Positions 27,510 through 36,619 of a DNA stretch of 64,000 nt are shown in pieces; position 1 is the stretch's first letter, and each line of letters begins with the position of its first letter. Below the pieces are notes generated by a model, which was given only the letters and a program-made list of their open reading frames with translations, did no database searches and had not been told where the DNA came from. A program made the translations under genes and the position numbers. This DNA comes from Haloplasmatales bacterium 4B (GTDB lineage: Bacteria > Bacillota_I > Bacilli_A > Haloplasmatales > Haloplasmataceae), in NCBI GenBank assembly GCA_003586005.1, contig NSKI01000003.1, positions 1-64,000 of the forward strand, in the 5' to 3' direction.

Positions 27510-29054
27510 CTATTTTTTTATTAATGATACCCCTGTCATTTCTTGAGGTTGCTTTTCTTCTAATAATTCTAACATTGTTGGAGTAATATCTCCTAAATTC
27601 CCACCTTCACGAATAATAATATCTTTTTTTGTTATTATTATTGGTACAGGGTTTGTGGTATGTGCAGTAAATGGTTTGTTTTCTTCATCCAGTAATTTTT
27701 CAGCATTTCCATGGTCTGCAGTAATAAGTGCTACACCGCCTCTATTTATTACTTTATCAACTACTTTTCCTAAACAAGTATCCACTGTTTCAACTGCCTT
27801 AACAGCAGCATCAATATTGCCTGTGTGACCTACCATATCACAATTTGCATAGTTTAAAACAACTACATTTAAATCATCATTATCTAATTCTTTTAAGACC
27901 GCATCTGTTACTTCATAGGCACTCATCTCAGGTTTTAAATCATAGGTTGCAACTTTGGGTGAATTAATAAGTACTCGTTTAGACCCGGGAATCTCTTTAT
28001 CAACACCACCATCAAAGAAGAATGTAACATGAGCATATTTCTCTGTTTCTGCAATTCTCAGTTGTCTTAATCCTAATTTCGAAATGTATTCGCCAAATGT
28101 ATTACTTAAATCTTGCAATTCATAAGCAATATCACCTAAAACACTTGGAGCGTAATGCATCATACTCACAAACTTAACATTTCTAGGTCCCTTTGAAGAG
28201 TCTAGTGCCTTTTTACCTTCTTTAGTAAATTTATGGACATTTTCTGGATTAGAAATAGCAGTACCAATTTGAATTGCTCGATCTGGTCTAAAGTTTGCGA
28301 AAATAACAGCATCGTTACTTTCAACCATACCTTCATCCTTCACTACAAAAGGAATAACAAACTCATCAACAACGCCTTCATCATAAGAAGCTAAAATTCC
28401 TGCTTTAGCACTCTCAAAATGAACTCCTTCTGCAATAGTCATCGCATTATATGATAGCTGAGTTCTATCATAATTTTTGTCCCGGTCCATAGCATAATAC
28501 CGTCCAGAAACAGTAGCAATTTCACCTTTCCCTATTTTTTTCATAGCTTCTTCTAGTTGCTCAACATAAGTAACAGCTGATTTCGGACCTACATCACGTC
28601 CATCTAAAAAAGCATGAACATATAATTTATCAACTTTTTCTCTTTTAGCAAACTCAACTAACGCAATAAGATGATCTATATGTGAATGAACTCCACCATC
28701 AGATAACAAACCAAAAATATGTAATTTAGATTTATTTCTTTTGACAGTATTACATGCTTTTATAAAACTTTCATTTTTAAAAAATTCTCCATCTTTGATA
28801 GATTTATTTATTCTTGTTAATGATTGATATACAATTCTTCCAGCTCCAATATTTAAATGGCCAACTTCACTATTTCCCATTTGCCCAACTGGTAATCCCA
28901 CAGCTTCACCACTTGCATCTAGTGTTAAATTGGGGTATGCAGCGATTAATCTATCAAAATTAGGCTTTTTAGCAATTTCAATAGCATTTCCTTTATCTTT
29001 CTTTCCATATCCAAATCCATCTAAAACTATTAGCGCTACTAAATTTTTATTCAT
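27510..29054 (-). CDS. gpmI: Phosphoglycerate mutase, 2,3-bisphosphoglycerate-independent
   Basis: Manganese-dependent glycolytic enzyme that interconverts 3- and 2-phosphoglycerate. With the ATG at 29054 (GGAGG 8 nt upstream) the protein has 514 residues, the normal size; an upstream in-frame ATG at 29120 would include promoter sequence. Visible residues: Asp12 in VLDGFGYG, the phospho-acceptor Ser62 in GQMGNSEVGHLNIGAGR, HSHIDH, DGRDVGPKSA and the second metal set ADHGNAE with HTTNPVP. It has its own promoter and a cre-like box upstream, and tsaC follows. Confidence 0.96.
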   Translation of the reverse strand: MNKNLVALIVLDGFGYGKKDKGNAIEIAKKPNFDRLIAAYPNLTLDASGEAVGLPVGQMGNSEVGHLNIGAGRIVYQSLTRINKSIKDGEFFKNESFIKACNTVKRNKSKLHIFGLLSDGGVHSHIDHLIALVEFAKREKVDKLYVHAFLDGRDVGPKSAVTYVEQLEEAMKKIGKGEIATVSGRYYAMDRDKNYDRTQLSYNAMTIAEGVHFESAKAGILASYDEGVVDEFVIPFVVKDEGMVESNDAVIFANFRPDRAIQIGTAISNPENVHKFTKEGKKALDSSKGPRNVKFVSMMHYAPSVLGDIAYELQDLSNTFGEYISKLGLRQLRIAETEKYAHVTFFFDGGVDKEIPGSKRVLINSPKVATYDLKPEMSAYEVTDAVLKELDNDDLNVVVLNYANCDMVGHTGNIDAAVKAVETVDTCLGKVVDKVINRGGVALITADHGNAEKLLDEENKPFTAHTTNPVPIIITKKDIIIREGGNLGDITPTMLELLEEKQPQEMTGVSLIKK

Positions 29055-29080
29055 TAATAATACCTCCATACATAATTTAT

Positions 29081-29109
29081 AGTATACATTTATATCTATA
29101 TATTTACAA
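29081..29109 (-). promoter_or_regulatory. Promoter of gpmI-tsaC
   Basis: Minus strand: TTGTAA (29109-29104), 17-bp spacer, TATACT (29086-29081). The start site would be near 29074. Confidence 0.65.
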
Positions 29110-29132
29110 GACTTTAGCATGGTTAAACAATA

Positions 29133-29146
29133 TGTAAGCGTTAATA
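29133..29146. promoter_or_regulatory. cre-like site upstream of gpmI
   Basis: The plus strand reads TGTAAGCGTTAATA, matching cre except in the last positions. The centre is about 65 bp upstream of the start site, an arrangement very like gapA. Confidence 0.5.
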
Positions 29147-29470
29147 TTTATTATCTATTAATATTGTTTTATTTTTTAAAATTAAAATACAACATTTTCT
29201 CTTTGTTAGTATGTATAATTCTTTCTTCATGTTTCACTCTTAATTAAAACTAAATGTTTTTTCTATTTATATATTACAAAATCAGGATGAAAAGCGGGTA
29301 ATATTAATGACAGATAAAAAACCTAAAAAGAATCAGAAAGCGAAACCAAAATAATGTTGTTGGGTATAGTTTTTAGCATCACTTATTATCAAAATTTTAT
29401 TATAACAAGTACTTTACTTTTATTTTATATATAAAAATTAAAAGAATCCGTTACAATAACGAATTCTCTC

Positions 29471-29514
29471 TGTATAAATAAATAGTTGATTAGGGGGGTA
29501 AATATGTTATGTGA
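29471..29514 (+). repeat. 44-bp perfect direct repeat, copy 1
   Basis: The stretch from TGTATAAATAAATAG to ATGTTATGTGA is identical to 31423-31466. It includes AGGGGGG plus ATG, a strong translation signal. Upstream 35 bp are partly similar between copies and form a hairpin with a T-run on the minus strand. After the ATG a 25-codon reading frame follows (29504-29581). The rest of 29147-29470 holds no gene I can support. Confidence 0.9.
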
Positions 29515-29637
29515 AAATAGTTTCTATAAAATATTAAAAAAAATAAACAAAGAAAATGTAAAATTAATAAACTATATTTAGACATTTACAGACATTACCA
29601 TGAATTACCTAAATACTATTAAAACAAAAAGTTAGAC

Positions 29638-29665
29638 AAAAAGTGCACATTTTTTGCACACAAAA
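29638..29665. terminator. Small hairpin in the gene-poor region
   Basis: AAAAAGTGCA-CATTTTT-TGCACACAAAAAG: a short GTGCA/TGCAC stem with A/T runs on both sides. No gene is clearly associated, except possibly the 25-codon frame at 29504. Confidence 0.35.
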
Positions 29666-29875
29666 AGACTGAGATCATTTTTTCTCACTCTTTATGATTT
29701 TCTCCAAAACATTATTTTTGTTTTCTGTACCTTGGTTTTAGTTAAAATATTATTAACATAATATAAATTGTTTAAAAATGATAAAATAGATTGATATAAA
29801 GATGTATAAAATATAAATTACATTTATTTACAAATAAAAACTCCTTTCTAAATTAGCTTTAAGTGAGGGATTTTT

Positions 29876-29992
29876 TTATCTAACTTCGCTTCATATTAGT
29901 TGTTCTAATTGATGAAACTCTTTTATAATTTCTCAGAAAGTTTTATTTCCTAAAATATCTGTAATTAAATTTGTGTTTTTATTTCCTTCCCC
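29876..29992 (-). pseudogene. Short protein-coding remnant (possible transposase-like)
   Basis: The minus strand frame from 29992 reads NTNLITDILGNKTF, a TGA, EIIKEFHQLEQLI, a TGA, SEVR, TAA. The helical, protein-like composition between two TGA codons suggests a decayed gene. The start resembles the first residues of ISL3-type transposases, but that is a weak impression. Chance is possible in such AT-rich DNA. The rest of 29666-30075 shows no supported gene. Confidence 0.3.
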
Positions 29993-30075
29993 CAAAAATA
30001 AGGAAAATCATATCAAAATCATTGTGTTTTTTACTCTTTTTTCAATTAAATTGCTGATATTTTAATAGTATTATA

Positions 30076-30432
30076 TTAAAATATGCCTTTTAACAAATAA
30101 ATTATTAATAAATAAACAGCAATAATTGCCAAAATGATTAGTCTATATAATCTTTCGTTAATAGCTTTATTATAAAATTTTTTTAATATTTCATACGTAA
30201 CGAAAGAAATAATTATCCAATTCATTAATGGGATAAAGATGTGCGCGATATAATCTTTGCTAATATCAAAGGCTATTACGGTATAAGTTAATGTGCTTAA
30301 TGATAAAAAAAATATTAATAAATATAACCAAAACACAAATTTACTTTCCTGATTTCTAAATAAATAATAAAATATAAAACAACTTATAGAAAGAATCATG
30401 CTTATAATAGTTACTACTAATAATTGTATCAT
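30076..30432 (-). CDS. Small membrane protein, unknown
   Basis: A 118-residue protein with four predicted membrane helices (about 3-22, 32-52, 66-85 and 97-115) and almost no soluble part. I recognise no family. ATG 30432 with GAGGTGG upstream is preferred to a GTG at 30444. It lies 17 bp after the start-less reading frame at 30450 and might once have been its partner. Composition is more AT-rich than housekeeping neighbours. Confidence 0.55.
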   Translation of the reverse strand: MIQLLVVTIISMILSISCFIFYYLFRNQESKFVFWLYLLIFFLSLSTLTYTVIAFDISKDYIAHIFIPLMNWIIISFVTYEILKKFYNKAINERLYRLIILAIIAVYLLIIYLLKGIF

Positions 30433-30449
30433 ATTCCACCTCACTATAA

Positions 30450-30950
30450 TTAATACATATCAATATATACAGTATAATCTCTTTCATATAAACTACTATA
30501 ATTATATGTTTGTTGGTCCCATTCAGCTACAATCCAATCAATGTATACCCCATAATCTTTAATTTGCACGTATACAGGCTTACCTTGTTTTTCTTCAAGA
30601 GCATCTTTTATATCATCTATAACTATTGCTTTCATAACTTCACGGTAAGTAACTACAACGAATGTTGTAATACCTGCTGGCGGATAAAACAATCCAGCTA
30701 TAAGACCTGAACCACCCTCGCAAAAGTATTCTACCCATCCTGTAGAAATATCACTAATAAAGTCTTTCGCATCTTCTGTATTCGTAAAATATTCTTCAAA
30801 ATCACCACTTTCGCCATAAACAACAGAACTAGTGAATGCGCTTGTGCTATTTTCCTTTATTATATTATTACCAATATTATAGCTCGTTTTAATGGTATAA
30901 GATCCAATCTCACCTTGTACTTTTATTTGATATGTAACACCTTCCTCCTT
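30450..30950 (-). pseudogene. Start-less open reading frame, probably a 5'-truncated gene
   Basis: On the minus strand one frame stays open for more than 160 codons, from LKEEGVTYQIKVQGE at 30950 through SAFTSSVVYGESGDFEEYF, GWVEYFCEGGSGLIAGLF and EEKQGKPVYVQIKDYG to the TAG-type stop at 30450. The composition is clearly protein-like. The first recognisable start codon is an internal TTG at 30692, which has no ribosome-binding site. AAAGGAGG at about 30952-30945 is followed by GTG in the wrong frame. Either the true start was lost by deletion or a base is missing near 30940. Function unknown. Confidence 0.55.
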
Positions 30951-31126
30951 TAAAAAATATATTATTATATGTGTACCTATATAATAACATATTTTTTTAA
31001 ATATATGGTAAAAATTGTAAATAGTATATATTTTAGTCTCATAGGAGAGTGATTTTATAACTTCTTACAAGGAATTTTGTAAATTATTGTCGAATGATGT
31101 CGTAAAGTGTATTATTTCTATTTTTT

Positions 31127-31371
31127 TTAACCGATTTGTTTTAAGGATTTGCCTAAAGCTATTAAAAAGGCTCCTGGACCAGCATGTTCAGTATCGTCTT
31201 TTTGTCTGTACAATTTTAAACTTACTGATTGCTGACTCGATCTATTTTTTTCCTTTCATGAAAATTTTTGAATTTCAAATACTCTTGATATTCACTGTAA
31301 CTATCATCTTCTATAATCTCATATTCTGCACGCTGAGGAACAATGTGAAAATTAGTATATTTATTTTTTAT
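31127..31371 (-). pseudogene. Frameshifted gene remnant, unknown family
   Basis: Minus strand: one frame reads FHIVPQRAEYEIIEDDSYSE, then EYLKFKNFHERKKIDRVSNQ and a TAA at about 31224. A neighbouring frame continues as SVSLKLYRQKDDTEHAGPGA, FLIALGKSLKQIG and ends at 31127. Joined, these give a charged, plausible protein tail of about 75 residues with one frameshift near 31225. No start codon is present. A plus-strand ORF covering the same bases is its shadow. Confidence 0.5.
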
Positions 31372-31384
31372 CTAATTTTGCATA

Positions 31385-31420
31385 TAAAAACAAAAAAGAC
31401 CCGAAATATATCGAATCTTC
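31385..31420 (-). terminator. Hairpin with T-run upstream of repeat copy 2
   Basis: Minus strand AGATTCGA-TATAT-TTCGGGTCT (with G-T pairs) followed by six T. It may end transcripts from tpiA, whose stop lies 160 bp upstream. A similar hairpin precedes copy 1 (29441-29468). Confidence 0.5.
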
Positions 31421-31422
31421 CT

Positions 31423-31466
31423 TGTATAAATAAATAGTTGATTAGGGGGGTAAATATGTTATGTGA
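31423..31466 (+). repeat. 44-bp perfect direct repeat, copy 2
   Basis: Identical to 29471-29514, 1952 bp away. Here the frame after AGGGGGG-ATG stops after 14 codons (31456-31500). The stretch 31467-31579 contains no gene. Confidence 0.9.
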
Positions 31467-31579
31467 GTTTTGGGGGGATAAATTAAATTATAAAGGGTAG
31501 GTTTTGCACTAATGTGCATTAATATTGTGAGCCACAAACATATTTATTATGCAAAAAATTTTTAATTTTTTTTAATTAA

Positions 31580-32332
<753 letters not shown>

Positions 32333-32423
32333 TTAACTTCTCTCCTTTGATATTTTTTGTCCAATGATATTATACATCATAATTTTATAATAAAAAAATT
32401 TTTTGACGTGTAAACTATATTTT

Positions 32424-33194
32424 TCAACATGATTTATTATAATTGTTAGTTGTTATTGTGTTTTTTAATTCAATTAATGTTTTTTGACATATATGCAAAA
32501 ATATTGATGTAGTGGGATAATCATTATCTTGACAACCAAATAATAATTTTGAATAAAAATTTCGATTTTTTTCAAATGAAGATTTTACACAAGTTCTCAT
32601 CGCTTTTTCTACACTAGACTGAGTAGCATTAAAATGCATACTAATAATATTATAAATTTCTTTCATTGATTTATAAATATTTTCACCAATTTCAAACATA
32701 ATATTCAAAGCGTATTCAAAATAAGTATAACCTAGGTATATCTTTAACAAACCCAATTGCCTAAGTAATTTATTTATTTCAATTTGACAATCAAAATAGG
32801 TTGTATTCTCAGCATTTTTTTTAATTTCAATATCAAGCAATAAATTTGAGATATTACTGACTTTAATATCTAAGTCATGAATACAGTAGATCCCTAAACT
32901 TTGACATTTATGTAAAACAAAATCACTTATAAATGGAGTAATTAAAATAATATATCCCGGTTTTTTTTTAGTTTTTAATAATAAACTAGCCAGTGCATAT
33001 AAACCAGTTGTATATGTTAGTGCATTTTTAACTATGACTATGTCATAATCATCTAGATTTTCTTTATTTAATAATTCTTTACCATTTAATGCATATTCAC
33101 TAATATTGTATAACTCATTTTGTTGAAAATAATAGGCTAGTCGTTTAATAAATTCCATCTTATTGTGGACTATTAAAACACGTCTATTTCCCAT
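32424..33194 (-). CDS. Spo0A-like regulator with degenerate (pseudo-)receiver domain
   Basis: A 256-residue protein with the length and two-domain plan of Spo0A. The C-terminal half (about 138-245) aligns with the Spo0A DNA-binding domain: INKLLRQLGLLKIYLGYTYF against ITxxLHEIGVPAHIKGYxYL, the recognition-helix region TQSSVEKAMRTCVKSSFEKN against TxSRVERAIRHAIEVAWSRG, and LLFGCQDNDYPTTSIFL against SLFGY...KPTNSEFI. The N-terminal half keeps receiver-like strands (RRVLIVHN, YDIVIVKN, YIILITPFISD) but the acidic pair is His10-Asn11, the phospho-acceptor position is Lys56 and the conserved KP lysine is absent. It therefore cannot be phosphorylated like Spo0A. It may be an orphan paralogue, a constitutive regulator or a decaying gene; the frame is intact. 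Spo0A homology is from memory of the family. Confidence 0.8.
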   Translation of the reverse strand: MGNRRVLIVHNKMEFIKRLAYYFQQNELYNISEYALNGKELLNKENLDDYDIVIVKNALTYTTGLYALASLLLKTKKKPGYIILITPFISDFVLHKCQSLGIYCIHDLDIKVSNISNLLLDIEIKKNAENTTYFDCQIEINKLLRQLGLLKIYLGYTYFEYALNIMFEIGENIYKSMKEIYNIISMHFNATQSSVEKAMRTCVKSSFEKNRNFYSKLLFGCQDNDYPTTSIFLHICQKTLIELKNTITTNNYNKSC

Positions 33195-33240
33195 AAGTTA
33201 CCTCAGATCTTAAGTATATTAGTTGATAGCGTTCAAATAT

Positions 33241-33266
33241 AAAAAAGGGTAATATTCTATTACCCT
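33241..33266 (-). terminator. Terminator of DUF3137-lemA
   Basis: Minus strand hairpin AGGGTAATA-GAA-TATTACCCT followed by six T, touching the lemA stop codon. Confidence 0.88.
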
Positions 33267-33831
33267 AAAATTTCATTTCTACATCTTGGCGTTTAAATTC
33301 TTCTGCTTCAAAAAACTCACGAGTTGTAAAATGAAACATACCGGCAATGATATTTGAAGGAAATAATTGTACCTTTTGATTATAATATGAAACATTTGCG
33401 TTATAAACTCTTCTTGCAGCTTGTAAATGTTCTTCTACATCTGATATAGTCACTTGAAGATGCTTAAAATTTTCATTTGCTTTTAAATCTGGATATTGTT
33501 CCACAACAACATTAATTGCTCGCATTGCTTGGTCCATCTGTGTAACAATTTGCTGTTTTTCTTGAATTGATGCATTAGGTAATTTTACTGAGTTACGTAG
33601 TTCGACTACTTTTTCAAGTGTTTCTTTTTCATGTTTAGCATAACCTTTTACTACTTCAACCATTTTAGTTAATACATCAAAACGTTTTGTTAAGGCAACA
33701 TCAATTCCTGACTCAGCCTCATTCACCTTAATTTTACCAGATTGCAAACTATTATATCCGCCAGCAACCCATACCAAAATAATAAATAAAATTATTCCAA
33801 CGATTATTAATACTACAATACCTGGATTCAT
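33265..33831 (-). CDS. lemA: LemA family protein
   Basis: A 188-residue membrane-anchored protein. It has one N-terminal membrane helix (IVVLIIVGIILFIILVWVAG), then a long helical bundle with the family motifs YNSLQSGKIKVNEAESGIDV, LTKRFDVLTKMVEVVKGYAKHE and VYNANVSYYNQKVQLFPSNI. Function is not settled; LemA proteins are common in Firmicutes next to DUF3137 or peptidase genes. It follows the DUF3137 gene by 22 bp and shares its terminator. Confidence 0.93.
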   Translation of the reverse strand: MNPGIVVLIIVGIILFIILVWVAGGYNSLQSGKIKVNEAESGIDVALTKRFDVLTKMVEVVKGYAKHEKETLEKVVELRNSVKLPNASIQEKQQIVTQMDQAMRAINVVVEQYPDLKANENFKHLQVTISDVEEHLQAARRVYNANVSYYNQKVQLFPSNIIAGMFHFTTREFFEAEEFKRQDVEMKF

Positions 33832-33853
33832 AATTTTACCTCCTCATTTTCAC

Positions 33854-34738
33854 TTATTTTTTAAATATATCTCTATTTAGTCTTAATTCTTTAACAATTT
33901 CTTGGAGAATTATCACATCTTGAATTTGTTCATTTATAAAATTTTCATCAATAGATGAAAAAATAGGGGGTTCAAAAGAATTCTTAGAATTATAAATTGC
34001 GATATGCAATTGACTTCCTATAAAGGAAAAATAAATCTTTCCTGGGAATCTTTGTTCTAATTTTTTCATATTTAAAATTAATGATGGGGTTAGTACATAA
34101 AAGGCATCATGTTGATTTGTCGCATAAGTTTTAAATTTTTTATTAAACTCAACGTCTTCTAGGGTAATTTTATCTACATTTAAGCCCCAAGGATGGCCTT
34201 CTAAAAAACTAGCCTCTCTAACTTGAATAATACCATTGAATTCTTTATTGAAATCATATACTAACCATCTTCCTAAAAAGTAGGTAACATAATGTACATG
34301 TCTTCGACCTTTACTATCATGAGTTACTCTACGCTCCTGCATATGAACATCACTAGACATAAATCTAACGTCCTCAAATGTACCATACATTAAATCCTCA
34401 CAGTGATATCTGTCAGGTTTTTTAAATAATTTACTCCCCATAACAGTATCTTTACCAACACCATCTCGATAATTATATTCAAGATTCATTCCTGTTTTAT
34501 TAATTAGTAGTGGCATTAATTGATTTTTAAAATGGTTTTTATATTTAGTAACACTATCTGCCACTATGCCTACGGCTATAACTAAACTTATTATTCCCGC
34601 AAAAACTAGTACTTGAGTATCACCAAATAGAAAACCCACTAGTAAAGATACAAGAACAATTCCAATACCAATCTGAATTTTTTTCATAATTTGCTTTCGT
34701 TTATTTTCAAGTTGTTCTAATGTCTGATTGTAATTCAC
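33854..34738 (-). CDS. DUF3137 domain membrane protein
   Basis: About 294 residues. Two adjacent membrane helices (about 22-42 and 44-64) are followed by a soluble DUF3137-type domain that contains MYGTFEDVRFMSSDVHM, FLGRWLVYDFNKEFNG and a FYVLTPSLILNMKKLEQRF segment. Function unknown; the pair DUF3137-LemA recurs in low-GC bacteria. GTG at 34738 with GGAGGTG 5 nt upstream is preferred to the ATG at 34753, which would place the ribosome-binding site inside the gene. Confidence 0.85.
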   Translation of the reverse strand: MNYNQTLEQLENKRKQIMKKIQIGIGIVLVSLLVGFLFGDTQVLVFAGIISLVIAVGIVADSVTKYKNHFKNQLMPLLINKTGMNLEYNYRDGVGKDTVMGSKLFKKPDRYHCEDLMYGTFEDVRFMSSDVHMQERRVTHDSKGRRHVHYVTYFLGRWLVYDFNKEFNGIIQVREASFLEGHPWGLNVDKITLEDVEFNKKFKTYATNQHDAFYVLTPSLILNMKKLEQRFPGKIYFSFIGSQLHIAIYNSKNSFEPPIFSSIDENFINEQIQDVIILQEIVKELRLNRDIFKK

Positions 34739-34818
34739 CTTTACACCTCCCATTAATATTATTATAACACTTAATAAAAATATCTTAAATAAATTTTTTG
34801 CATATTTTTTTAAATACG

Positions 34819-35556
34819 TTATTTCATCATAAACATCTGCATTATTTCATCATTATACTCTTTATTTTCTTTATAAACAAAAAGTGGTGGTAAGATTCTT
34901 AAACCTCCTTGGCTACCTTTACGACCTTCAATCAATACCGTATTACACTCCTTATTTGATTTAGGATAAACTAATCTTAACCTTTTGGGTTCAATTTTAT
35001 ATTTACGCATCGTCTCAAATATATCTATGAGTCTATCAGGCCGGTGAACTAATGTAAAATATCCACCATGTTTTAATAAAACACTAGCTTCTTTAACTAC
35101 ATCATCTAAAGTTGTTAATATTTCATGACGAGCTATCGTTAAATAGTCATTTTTATTTACATTACTATCTTTATTAACCTTGAAAAATGGCGGATTACAC
35201 GTAACAATATCAAATGCATGATTTCCAAGCCTTTTATTAATATCTTTTAAATCACCATGAATAATCTCAATTTGTGATGTTAAATTATTTATTTCAATAT
35301 TCCTTTTTGCTAAGTCAAAAGAAATTTCTTGAATCTCTACACCAATAATTTTAGCTTTTGTTCTTAAACTTAAAAACAAGGGTATCGGACCGTTACCTGT
35401 ACCCAAATCAATAATTTTCTTAACATTTCTATTAATCGTAACAAAATTAGCTAATAAAGTAGAGTCTAATGAAAAGTTAAACATATCCGGTCTTTGAATT
35501 ATTTTTAAATGCTCATATCCTAATAAATCATTTAATACTTCATTTTCTTTCAGCAT
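34819..35556 (-). CDS. tRNA1(Val) adenine-N6 methyltransferase-like (YabB/TrmN6)
   Basis: SAM-dependent N6-adenine methyltransferase of 245 residues. Motif I is IIDLGTGNGPIPLFLS (about 48-63) and the catalytic motif IV is NPPFF (about 122-126). The C-terminal part has LRLVYPKSNKECNTVLIEG, a family element. In Bacilli yabB follows yabA and ricT; here it follows ricT directly by 18 bp. It is likely a tRNA methyltransferase, though YabB specificity has not been proven in many species. Confidence 0.88.
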   Translation of the reverse strand: MLKENEVLNDLLGYEHLKIIQRPDMFNFSLDSTLLANFVTINRNVKKIIDLGTGNGPIPLFLSLRTKAKIIGVEIQEISFDLAKRNIEINNLTSQIEIIHGDLKDINKRLGNHAFDIVTCNPPFFKVNKDSNVNKNDYLTIARHEILTTLDDVVKEASVLLKHGGYFTLVHRPDRLIDIFETMRKYKIEPKRLRLVYPKSNKECNTVLIEGRKGSQGGLRILPPLFVYKENKEYNDEIMQMFMMK

Positions 35557-35573
35557 TTTATAACCCCTTATCT

Positions 35574-36605
35574 CTACTCCTCTAAATCTAATAGCTCAGC
35601 GTCAACTGAATCCTCATCAACTTCAATCATTGGTGAAATTCTTTTTACATCTTCAATATTAAAAGCTTTTATTAAAGAATTTTCTGTTAAATATACCTTA
35701 ATAGTTTCTATAAGGGCATTTAGCCCTAAAACTCTTCCCTCGCCATCTGGAGTTGATACAATTTCGCCAATGTGTGGCATTACTCCAGACATTTCATCAT
35801 AAAAGTCTGCTTCATATCTTAAGCAACACAAAAGTTTTCCACAGGCTCCAGAGATTTTCTGTGGATTAAGTGATAAATTTTGATTTTTAGCCATTTTTAT
35901 TGAAACTGTATCAAAATTACCTAAAAAAGTATTACAACATAAAATCCGTCCACAAGGTCCTAATCCACCTATGTATTTAGCAGCATCTCTCACTCCAACT
36001 TGTCTTAATTCAATCCGGGTTCTAAAAACAGCGGCTAAGTCTTTAACTAGTTGACGAAAATCAATCCTATTTTCTGCACTAAAATAGATAATTAATTTTG
36101 TTCTATCAAAGGTGTATTCACAACCTAATAACCGCATTGTTAATTCATTTCTTATTATTAAATCATTACATACATCAATAACTTGATTTTCTTCTAATTT
36201 ATTTTGGTTAAATTTTTGTAAATCTTCTTCGGTTGCTTTCCTAATAATTGGTTTAATTGGTAAAAAGACCTCATTTTTTGCCACATATTTAATATCAGAA
36301 ACAACCTCGCCAAATTCTATACCTCTAACAGTTTCAACTAAAACTTTATCATTTGCTTTTAAATCAATATCACGAGGGTCAAAAAAATATTTTTTCCCTA
36401 CATTTTTAAACCTTACCGCAATTACTTTATATTCTTCTTTTTCTTCATATATAAAAAGATCATCATTAATTGATTCTACTACTTGCTCTTCAATTTCTGT
36501 TTCCGAAAGAGACTCTATTTTTTGTTTATTCATCCCAACTTCTTCTTCCACACTTTTATTTTTTTTATATGATTGATAATAATTTTTCTTTCTATTCTTA
36601 CTCAA
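35574..36605 (-). CDS. ricT: RicT (YaaT, PSP1 domain protein)
   Basis: A 343-residue PSP1-domain protein. RicT joins RicA and RicF in a complex with two [4Fe-4S] clusters that stimulates RNase Y-dependent mRNA processing and, in Bacillus, the Spo0A phosphorelay. The two cysteine sets GPCGRILCCNTF and GACGKLLCCLRYE (about 219 and 256) are intact. An N-terminal extension of about 60 acidic/basic residues precedes the PSP1 domain. It is positioned between holB and yabB as in Bacilli. Its link to Spo0A regulation is of interest given the degenerate Spo0A-like gene 2.4 kb away. Confidence 0.94.
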   Translation of the reverse strand: MSKNRKKNYYQSYKKNKSVEEEVGMNKQKIESLSETEIEEQVVESINDDLFIYEEKEEYKVIAVRFKNVGKKYFFDPRDIDLKANDKVLVETVRGIEFGEVVSDIKYVAKNEVFLPIKPIIRKATEEDLQKFNQNKLEENQVIDVCNDLIIRNELTMRLLGCEYTFDRTKLIIYFSAENRIDFRQLVKDLAAVFRTRIELRQVGVRDAAKYIGGLGPCGRILCCNTFLGNFDTVSIKMAKNQNLSLNPQKISGACGKLLCCLRYEADFYDEMSGVMPHIGEIVSTPDGEGRVLGLNALIETIKVYLTENSLIKAFNIEDVKRISPMIEVDEDSVDAELLDLEE

Positions 36606-36619
36606 TATCTTTACCTCCT

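Noticed and set aside
29307-29354. 15-codon lysine-rich frame MTDKKPKKNQKAKPK
   Set aside because: No convincing ribosome-binding site, too short to judge, and it lies in a decayed region.
31087-31437. 116-codon plus-strand reading frame
   Set aside because: It lies over the minus-strand remnant at 31127-31371, has no good ribosome-binding site, and its hydrophobic sequence is what AT-rich antisense DNA produces.
29436-31466. CRISPR array suggested by repeated sequence near 29.5 and 31.4 kb
   Set aside because: Only two copies 1952 bp apart with no regular spacers; it is a direct repeat, not an array. No CRISPR repeats were seen beside the Cas9 remnant either.
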